Assembly (NCBI GenBank): GCA_964017045.1 | Contig: OZ024811.1 | Location: forward strand, 13,173,818 to 13,237,817 | DNA: 64,000 nucleotides | Origin: Omphiscola glabra | Taxonomy: Eukaryota; Mollusca; Gastropoda; Lymnaeidae | Direction: 5' to 3' | Program-made: the position numbers and the translations under genes | Part shown: piece by piece, positions 56,858 to 64,000 of the stretch | Numbering within the stretch: position 1 is the first letter of the stretch | Layout: the number at the start of each line of letters is the position of its first letter | The notes under the pieces: model-generated | Database searches by the model: none | The model's input: only the letters and a program-made list of their open reading frames with translations | What the model was told of the DNA's origin: nothing

Positions 56858-58044
56858 CACACACGCACAAATCAAAAAGACCACCCAAAACTTCCCAAAT
56901 CCCAAAAGTCCCCGCCATTTGTTAACGGTTTGTTAAGATTTATTGCTAACTAAATCTCCCCGGCCCGACCCCCCCCCCCGACCCCGCCGGGACCATGCAC
57001 TTATGTAAATTAGCCAACCTCTCCGGGACCAAAACTTCTCCTCTTCCAATTTACCATCTCACTGTTATCCCCCCCCCCCCGCCCCCCTGAGTTGGAGACT
57101 GTGTACGCCGTTGTCTCCCCTTGCTATTGTTCTCATCCCCCCGAAGAGCGTTTTGATGAAGCGAGAGTTTGTTTTCCCTATTACCCGATGCCGCACGACA
57201 AGTCAGTCGTAAATAAGACGTGGATGTTGAATTAACGATGCTCGGAGACTCCGCCTCTACGTCGTACCCGTGACCCGGCAAATTTTGCATGCATTCTGGT
57301 TGTAAGGCTGACACCCCTGTGTAGCGGAAGTGATTTTTTTTTTATTCTTTAAAGTGTGTGGGTTGGGGGGGGTGGGGGTGAATGAGGGGTGGTTTGGAAT
57401 ATGGTATTTTATTGTTTTGGGAATTCCCCACAAAAATGTGTGTCTATTCAGAAAGACGCCAGTGCAATATGAGCTTAATTGATTAATTGTACTTTAAGAA
57501 TAATAGCAGGCTGGAAAAAATGTGGACATTCCTTAAGCTTTCAGAATAAAAGTTTATAAATGACCTTGACCTAATACATCTAAACAGATATGGAATACAC
57601 TACCCCACCCCTCCCCCGAATCTCACACCCCCACCCCACAATGGTGGATTTGTGGCTACAACTCTATATACGCCTTGTAGCCCCGATGCAGGTGTCGCCA
57701 AGGCTAAACCAGAACAGCTTATTTTGGCTTGGCGTTCACACCAACACCACCACATCAACTGGCCAAGGCTCGACCCCATGACGCACGATCCATGATCACT
57801 TGCTACTCTTGATTGCAGAAGCATCTATATTATAACCATTTTTTTTTGTTTTAGAAACATTCCGTAGAGAGATTATGCACCAAATCTCTATCAGAGCACC
57901 TTATTTTACGGTTCCACAAATGCAAACTCGCATTCACTAAATCCAACCACGTGCATTACCGTGCAATGTGCACTTGCCGATTACCGGAACTTACTTTTGA
58001 ACAAATGTGATGTGGAACACACATCCGGATACATCGGTTCCCAG
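55932..58044. other. No recognisable gene; simple repeats
   Basis: A CA block (56182-56245, with GTACGCAC variants), a T-run (56569-56594), the AT microsatellite at 56773-56852, C-runs (56393-56402, 56969-56979, 57068-57083) and a patch of higher GC with an open minus frame (57051-57314). An AATAAA at about 56252 lies downstream of the candidate exon but cannot be tied to it. Confidence 0.45.
56773..56852. repeat. AT dinucleotide microsatellite, about 40 units
   Basis: An uninterrupted (AT)n tract of 80 bp, the longest microsatellite in the window. It generates IYIYIY-like frames in both strands. Confidence 0.97.
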
Positions 58045-59537
58045 AGCCGTCGCGCGTCTTTTGGGGACCACTGATACTCTTCGACCTCATGCCCTTGTCG
58101 CGCGTCTTTTGGTGTCCACTGACACTCTTCGACTTCATGCCCTTGTCGCGCGTCTTTTAGGGTCCACTGACACTCTTCGACTTCATGCCCTTGTCGCGCG
58201 TCTTTTGGTGTCCACTGACACTCTTCGACTTCATGCCCTTGTCGCGCGTCTTTTGGTGTCCACTGACACTCTTCGACTTCATGCCCTTGTCGCGCGTCTT
58301 TTGGGGTCCACTGATACTCTTCGACTTCATGCCCTTGTCGCGCGTCTTTTGGTGTCCACTGACACTCTTCGACTTCATGCCCTTGTCGCGCGTCTTTTGG
58401 GGTCCACTGACACTCTTCGACTTCATGCCCTTGTCGCGCGTCTTTTGGGGTCCACTGATACTCTTCGACTTCATGCCCTTGTCGCGCGTCTTTTGGGGTC
58501 CACTGATACTCTTCGACTTCATGCCCTTGTCGCGCGTCTTTTGGTGTCCACTGACACTCTTCGACTTCATGCCCTTGTCGCGCGTCTTTTGGGGTCCACT
58601 GATACTCTTCGACTTCATGCCCTTGTCGCGCGTCTTTTGGTGTCCACTGACACTCTTCGACTTCATGCCCTTGTCGCGCGTCTTTTGGTGTCCACTGACA
58701 CTCTTCGACTTCATGCCCTTGTCGCGCGTCTTTTGGGGTCCACTGATACTCTTCGACTTCATGCCCTTGTCGCGCGTCTTTTGGGGTCCACTGACACTCT
58801 TCGACTTCATGCCCTTGTCGCGCGTCTTTTGGGGTCCACTGATACTCTTCGACTTCATGCCCTTGTCGCGCGTCTTTTGGGGTCCACTGATACTCTTCGA
58901 CTTCATGCCCTTGTCGCGCGTCTTTTGGGGTCCACTGATACTCTTCGACTTCATGCCCTTGTCGCGCGTCTTTTGGGGTCCACTGATACTCTTCGACTTC
59001 ATGCCCTTGTCGCGCGTCTTTTGGGGTCCACTGATACTCTTCGACTTCATGCCCTTGTCGCGCGTCTTTTGGTGTCCACTGACACTCTTCGACTTCATGC
59101 CCTTGTCGCGCGTCTTTTGGTGTCCACTGACACTCTTCGACTTCATGCCCTTGTCGCGCGTCTTTTGGTGTCCACTGACACTCTTCGACTTCATGCCCTT
59201 GTCGCGCGTCTTTTGGGGTCCACTGACACTCTTCGACTTCATGCCCTTGTCGCGCGTCTTTTGGGGTCCACTGATACTCTTCGACTTCATGCCCTTGTCG
59301 CGCGTCTTTTGGTGTCCACTGACACTCTTCGACTTCATGCCCTTGTCGCGCGTCTTTTGGTGTCCACTGACACTCTTCGACTTCATGCCCTTGTCGCGCG
59401 TCTTTTGGTGTCCACTGACACTCTTCGACTTCATGCCCTTGTCGCGCGTCTTTTGGGGTCCACTGACACTCTTCGACTTCATGCCCTTGTCGCGCGTCTT
59501 TTGGGGTCCACTGACACTCTTCGACTTCATGCCCTTG
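58045..59537. repeat. 48-bp CpG-rich tandem array, about 31 copies
   Basis: The unit contains CTTCGACTTCATGCCC, TTGTCGCGCGTCTTTT and GGKGTCCACTGAYACT. Units are near-identical; nearly all variation is at two sites, giving three unit types (GGTG with GAC, GGGG with GAC, GGGG with GAT). Each unit has four CpGs and I see no CpG lost across the array. Four open frames of 478-527 codons (two on each strand) cross it, with 16-residue repeats such as QGHEVEECQWTPKDAR; at the two sites neither minus frame is consistently synonymous, so I do not call a gene. Confidence 0.95.
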
Positions 59538-59762
59538 CAGCATTCAAAATTAGTGTTGTTGTTTGTTTTGGTTTTTTTTTTTTTATTTAAAAAATCCACA
59601 GTGCAACTGTATTCCCCTTAAATGTCCGAGCGCCCCCCCCCCGCACCCCTTTATCGGCCGAAGGGGTAGCAGGGCTCACACGACTGCTCTGGTACTTCCC
59701 AAGTCAGTTCGAACACCCGAATTTCGAGACATTTACCACGATTACTATGTATATGTGTACCG
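59538..59762. other. Spacer with T-run and C-run
   Basis: Follows the 48-bp array; a T-run (59571-59584) and a C-run (59631-59641) are present. Nothing else was seen. Confidence 0.5.
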
Positions 59763-59868
59763 AATTTTCCGGCGTATAAGACGACTTTTTAACACATGAA
59801 AATATTTCTTTTTTTTTAATGTCGGGGTGCGTCTTACACACCCAGTCGTCTCATACGCCGGAAAATAC
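59763..59868. mobile_element. MITE with TTTTCCGGCGTAT ends
   Basis: The left end AATTTTCCGGCGTATAAGAC and the right end GTCTCATACGCCGGAAAATA are an inverted repeat of about 23 bp with few mismatches. The centre is only about 60 bp and includes a GTCTTACACACCC segment near the right arm. Elements with these ends are widespread in animals, but I cannot assign a superfamily here. No clear target duplication was found in the AT-rich flanks. Confidence 0.75.
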
Positions 59869-60218
59869 ATATATATTATACACATTTTGAGGTGGGGGTG
59901 CAGCAAGGTCAAGAGATTGTAGAAAATCGTGCTGGTATCTTACTCACAGGAAGTCCCCCCCCACCCACCCCCCCCCCAAAAAAACGTCCACGGCACCACA
60001 CGGCGCGATCCATTGCAGTACATGCACTTGATGTTAGCGGGACCGTTCAAGTAGACCGTCTACAAACAATGAGTAGCCTCTAAGTACAATGTTTGTGTTT
60101 GTCTACCATGGCTACAGTGCTCGTCCTAAAAAACGTTTTCATCCTGCACAGGCGTAAGTGCACGTTACTTTATACACAGGATGAAGTTACACTATAGAAC
60201 CCAGGCTTATACACACAT

Positions 60219-60283
<65 letters not shown>

Positions 60284-60561
60284 AACATTTTACCATCTTT
60301 ATCTACCGTTCTCTCTCTCTCGTATCATTTATTATCTCAACATGTGACCAGAAAAAACTTACTACAACCCACCTTCTAGAAACATTGTTGCCTGACTTAC
60401 CTTAACCCTGTTTCTTTGTACATCCAAATAAGGTGAGCGCACCAAATGTTTCTGAAAGGAAAAGAAGAAAATGCTATCATATTTCACTAAGATGATAATC
60501 CTTGTTTCCAAAGGGAGCCCAATACATGTCTCCGGTGGATATCCCTGTGTCAAAAGTTCGT
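59869..60561. other. No recognisable gene; AC/AT microsatellite
   Basis: Contains C/A-rich (59955-59983) and AC-AT compound microsatellite sequence (60205-60281). The rest looks unique. Confidence 0.5.
60205..60281. repeat. Compound AC/AT microsatellite
   Basis: (AC)n of about 12 units passes directly into (AT)n of about 20 units. A simple sequence repeat. Confidence 0.93.
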
Positions 60562-60690
60562 CAGAAAGACCATCAGAGAACACATAATTATGAAGTAGCA
60601 GCAAAAATGATTTTATAGTCGAGGGTCACCACAACACGAGGAGCTGTATTAAATGGTCGCGGCATTAGGAAGGTTGAGTGAGAACCACTG
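60562..60690 (-). mobile_element. SPIN-like hAT MITE, truncated at right end
   Basis: On the minus strand it begins CAGTGGTTCTCACTC, then CTTCCTAATGCCGCGACC, GTTCCTCG and TGTGGTGACCC, continues to CTGCTACTTCATAATTATG and ends within TTCTCTGATGGTC. The terminal 3' part of the element is not recognisable, and no target duplication was found. The internal join matches that of the copies at 5251, 7585 and 39255. Confidence 0.75.
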
Positions 60691-60789
60691 TTAAGACCAA
60701 CACGCGTGCCCAGCAGATATCACTATGCACGTTCTACAATAACCCCCAAAATTGTGCAGTAAGTCCTAAGCTATATACGTATTAATATT

Positions 60790-61210
60790 GACACACACCC
60801 CATTGTGCAACACACACCCCAATGTGCAACACACACCCCAATGTGCAACACACACCCCAATGTCCAACACACACCCCAACGTCCAACACACACCCCAATG
60901 TCCAACACACACCCCAACGTCCAACACACACCCCAATGTCCAACACACACCCCAATGTCCAACGCACACCCCAACGTCCAACGCACACCCCAACGTCCAA
61001 CACACACCCCAATGTCCAGCACACACCCCAATGTCCAACACACACCCCAATGTCCAACACACATCCCAATGTCCAACACACACCCCAATGTCCAACACAC
61101 ACCCCAATGTCCAACACACACCCCAACGTCCAACACACACCCCAATGTCCAACACACACCACAACGTCCAACACACACCACAAAGTGCAACACACACCAC
61201 AACGTGCAAG
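60790..61210. repeat. 19-bp minisatellite, about 22 copies
   Basis: The unit AATGTCCAACACACACCCC varies as AACGTCC, AATGTGC and CGCACACC. The first three units have GTGC and the last three have CCACA in place of CCCCA, so both edges differ from the centre. Several frames stay open (CVGHWGVCWTLG and TPQCPTHTPMSN types), an artefact. Confidence 0.95.
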
Positions 61211-61317
61211 TCCCATATATGATTTAACAAAATTCTTATACTGGTAATCAGACAACATTTTTTTTTTTTTTCCTTCTGTAATCGTTATAGACTTTTGTTG
61301 GGGAAATAATCGCCAGG

Positions 61318-61713
61318 CTGCACCTATTGGTACACGGGTACCAGAATTGAGAGGTTGGGATTTAAAAAAAAACGATTTAAAGTATTATTGTTGGGTTTGT
61401 AAGACCAAATGAGGTATCAAATGAAAGATAATTGAATGAACTATACGCTTGTAAACTTAATTCTTCATTTTAACTAAAATAAACTTCTAAAAATGACTTC
61501 CCGGTACCATCAGGCTCAATGCTATTCGGATGTCATATGTGGTAGTTTATTTTAGTAAAACTGAAGAACTAAGATTACAAATGTATTGTAAATTCAATTA
61601 TCTTTCATTTGATACCTCATTTGGTCTTACTAACTCAACAATAATATTTTAAATATTTTTTTTTAATACGAACCTCTCAATTATGGAACCATTGTACCAA
61701 TAGCCACTTCGTC
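61318..61713. mobile_element. Foldback MITE, longest copy, near-perfect 9-bp TSD
   Basis: The left arm begins CTGCACCTATTGG and TACACGGGTACCAGAATTG; the right arm ends with the inverted counterpart (CAATTATGGAACCATTG, CCAATAGCCACTTCGTC). The inverted similarity runs inward about 170-180 bp: TTTGTAAGACCAAATGAGG is mirrored by CCTCATTTGGTCTTACTAAC, and AACTAAAATAAACT by AGTTTATTTTAGTAAAAC. The flanks ATCGCCAGG (61309-61317) and ATCGCAAGG (61714-61722) match at 8 of 9 bases. No coding frame. The 9-bp target duplication suggests a Mutator-like origin. Confidence 0.8.
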
Positions 61714-62774
61714 ATCGCAAGGTTTCCAGTAATAGGAGTATAGTTCAAGCTGGGACGTAGTTTCGTCAGAAATATAGACACGCCAGTTAAATGCATGTCT
61801 TTGCCATAACAGTAATTCATGGTCATGGGATTTCATTTATTGGGGGGGGGGGGGCCCTTAAGGCATGACGCCAGAAAGCTAGTGTGACCAGTGCTGCGAT
61901 TTGAGCTTTGGGGAATAATTTTGGTTGGGGGATGGGGGTGCTCGCCAGGCTTGTACAGCAGTTAGACACTTGTATTTTTGTGGTGGAGGGGGGATATGTG
62001 TGCGAGGGGGAAATCGCGTTTATGTTGTGGGATGGGGCTGTAATAGTATAATGAACGTAGGGGAAGGCACTTTTGAGGCTGGAATAAATTGTATGTGTGT
62101 TTTTTAGGGGTGGGGGCCATTGTCAAGATAAGGTAAATTATGGGTCGAGGGGGGGGGGGGGGGGGCTTGTGCCGGTGAGCCAATAGTAATAAATTATGTC
62201 AAATTTTGCCTGTGTTCATTTGAAACTATATATTTTATTGTAGTAACACATTTTTTTTTTTTTTAAATCAAATAAATTAGTCCAACAAGCTAATCGGTAT
62301 GAATTAACATATTGATCATGTAACCAAGTAACTGAAGTAAAGAGGATTGCATGCACTATTAGACACCATCAAGTAACGGTGCACTGGAGCTCCTCCTTTG
62401 TCGCCGCCTGAACCATTTGTGTGTGCGCCGCTGTTGTTCAATGTCAAGTTGGTTTTAATTTTAGCACTTGACATCCTGTGTGTTGTCCGCTGGGTAATTA
62501 TGACTTACCTGTGCGTTAAGTGTGCATGTTAGGCTGCGCACTGATGCAATGTGCTGTTAACATCCCATTTTAAATTAATGACTTATTCATTAGTATGTTT
62601 AGTGTGACGTGTATGGGGTCCATTTATGTAAAGCCTGTATGGGGCCCAGGTACGTTTAGTGTTGCATGTTTATCATTACATGTATGTTTAGTGTTACATG
62701 TATGTGTTACTTTTAAGTTTAGTGCTACGTGACCCACGCCAACATTACGTAGACACTAGAACGAACTTGCAGGG
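61714..62774. other. No recognisable gene; G-rich segments
   Basis: G-runs at 61841-61853 and 62149-62165, G-rich sequence 61900-62160, and a T-run at 62250-62264. Between 62590 and 62720, GTTTAGTGTNACATGTATG phrases repeat loosely about four times. No coding signal. Confidence 0.45.
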
Positions 62775-62942
62775 CGATGTGGTCAGTGGCTCAAGAGGAT
62801 GATTAATCAACTTACGGCTGATATTGTCCAATACGATCGGCTTCTATCATACTATCAGGCCGATGTGGTCAGTGGCTCAAGAGGATGATTAATCAACTTA
62901 AGGCTGATATTGTCCAATACGATCGGCTTCTCTCATTATAAT
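62775..62942. repeat. 86-bp tandem duplication
   Basis: CGATGTGGTCAGTGGCTCAAG starts two successive copies (62775 and 62861). They stay nearly identical through AGGATGATTAATCAACTTA and CCAATACGATCGGCTTCT, with a few differences (TACGG against TAAGG, TATCATAC against TCTCATTA). A recent local duplication. Confidence 0.9.
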
Positions 62943-64000
62943 ATCAGAACCAGATACCAGAAATACAGTGTGCACCAGCTGAACACACGGTAGATGCATT
63001 GGCGGAGCTAAAGTTACTGCCACCGGAGGTGGGGGCCAAGATTGTATTTGCCCAAGGGCCCCCCAACCCAATCCCATTTTTTGTCCGGAAAAAATCCCTC
63101 TCTATTTGTTTAAAAATTCTGCACCATAAAATTTAGAAAAAAAAATAAAAATAGTTCCGCCCCTTCTTCCCCCCGCCCTTTTCCAATACAATGCAATGCA
63201 CTAAACACCTTCCAGCAGTCGCCCAATCGTGCAGTTGGGAAACAACAACAACACAGAGGCATCACATTAATTGTTTAGACAGATAACTAAGAGGTCGTCT
63301 ATATTAATGTCAGATCACAACTATTTAAATTCGCTATTACTGCCTTGTCACCCTCAAACCCTCTAAAGCGATTTCGATAATCGTACCTAGCCCCCGGACC
63401 CCCCCCCTTTTTTTTTTCCCCCAACCAGAGGTCAGCCATTAGTATAGTATTTAATATACGCGCTGAACCATTATGCAATTATGAAATGTGTCATCAAAGC
63501 GTATATTTATTCCATCAGCTTTGACGGGTTAATTTCGCGTGACTTACTTTAAAAAAAACTGTATCACATGCAGGGCGCCCCTGTGTCACCCACATGGCAC
63601 CCCATGACACCCAGTGGCGTTGATTGTTGAGATAATCCCCCAACCACTCCACAAAATAAGCATCGCATTTATAAAATTAAATAAAATACCATATCAGGGA
63701 GGCACCAGAACAGCGAAGGAATTACCGAAATATAAATAATTGATACATATCCTCCCCCCCCCCCCCGCCCCAAAGGTGCCCACTTCCAGATCCGCCTATC
63801 ACTGCTTGCCAATCCTTGTCCCCGGCATGTAACATTTATGTGACCGTGTGGTGGAATAAGTCATGAACGCGCTGGCCTGCCGTCAAGAGACCCCATGCTG
63901 ACTTCGGTCACCACGACCTACCGATTTTTAAGTCTCACGACACAGAATTCAGGCAGTAGTTTCCACTAATGACACATGACACATCCACTTTCCGCCTCGC
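62943..64000. other. No recognisable gene; possible old element ends
   Basis: CATTGGCGGAGCTAAAG (from about 62997) and AGATCCGCCTATCACTGC (near 63789) could be the weak inverted ends of an old 800-bp element. C-runs lie at 63398-63407 and 63751-63765. CCCAGTGGCGTTGATTG near 63611 is another hAT-end-like phrase. Nothing protein-like was seen. Confidence 0.35.

Noticed and set aside
57051..57314. Minus-strand open frame of 87 codons in a GC-richer patch
   Set aside because: It ends in a poly-glycine stretch from a C-run, and although ACACAG could be an acceptor, there is no donor or recognisable domain.
57981..59621. Four open frames of 478-527 codons across the 48-bp array
   Set aside because: All are generated by a stop-free unit whose length is a multiple of three, on both strands. 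The variable sites cause amino-acid changes in both minus frames, and there is no supporting start or splice context.
62997..63802. 800-bp element with GGCGGAGCT / GATCCGCCTAT ends
   Set aside because: Inverted similarity is short and imperfect and no target duplication was found; kept only as a remark.

Overview
The window looks like intergenic or intronic DNA from an animal nucleus. There are no operons, no ribosome-binding sites and no intact long gene. It is AT-rich and packed with homopolymer runs, microsatellites, minisatellites and short, mostly decayed transposons. The best taxonomic hint is a set of five fragments matching the ends of SPIN-type hAT transposons, together with hAT, Helitron and LINE remnants typical of invertebrates. 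I infer a mollusc, probably a gastropod, but no host gene here proves it.

Layout. 1-13 kb: sparse sequence with a 21-bp minisatellite (2735-3138), an AT-rich 12-bp repeat split by a SPIN-like element (5251-5410), two decayed repeats (6070-7085), two copies of a foldback element with 9-bp target duplications, and a second SPIN-like element (7585-7781). 13-25 kb: a telomere-like degenerate block, a hAT MITE with a perfect 8-bp duplication, and large arrays: 24 bp (14729-15306), 31 bp with a higher-order period (19014-20231), 22 bp (21975-22345) and 27 bp GT-rich (23515-24590). 25-36 kb: a 1.6-kb non-autonomous Helitron (25616-27259), several 15-31 bp arrays and a frameshifted LINE reverse transcriptase (34288-35222). 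36-54 kb: short terminal-inverted-repeat elements, a SPIN-like MITE inserted at a minisatellite edge (39255-39424), and more arrays of 15-31 bp. 54-64 kb: a GA-rich array, the best candidate host exon (55647-55931), a highly uniform CpG-rich 48-bp array (58045-59537), a MITE with ends reading TTTTCCGGCGTAT, a 19-bp array, the fullest copy of the foldback element (61318-61713) and an 86-bp tandem duplication.

No rRNA, tRNA, CRISPR, confident promoter or complete protein-coding gene was found. Long open frames in the arrays arise because many periods are multiples of three and lack stops; I do not regard them as genes. A few short open segments with plausible splice sites are listed with low confidence.

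The main interest is the repeat ecology: about two dozen unrelated minisatellites in 64 kb, several with visible higher-order or edge-decay structure, plus families of short DNA transposons whose target-site duplications can be read directly. All coordinates of diffuse repeats are approximate, and family names rest on recognition of motifs rather than on a search.
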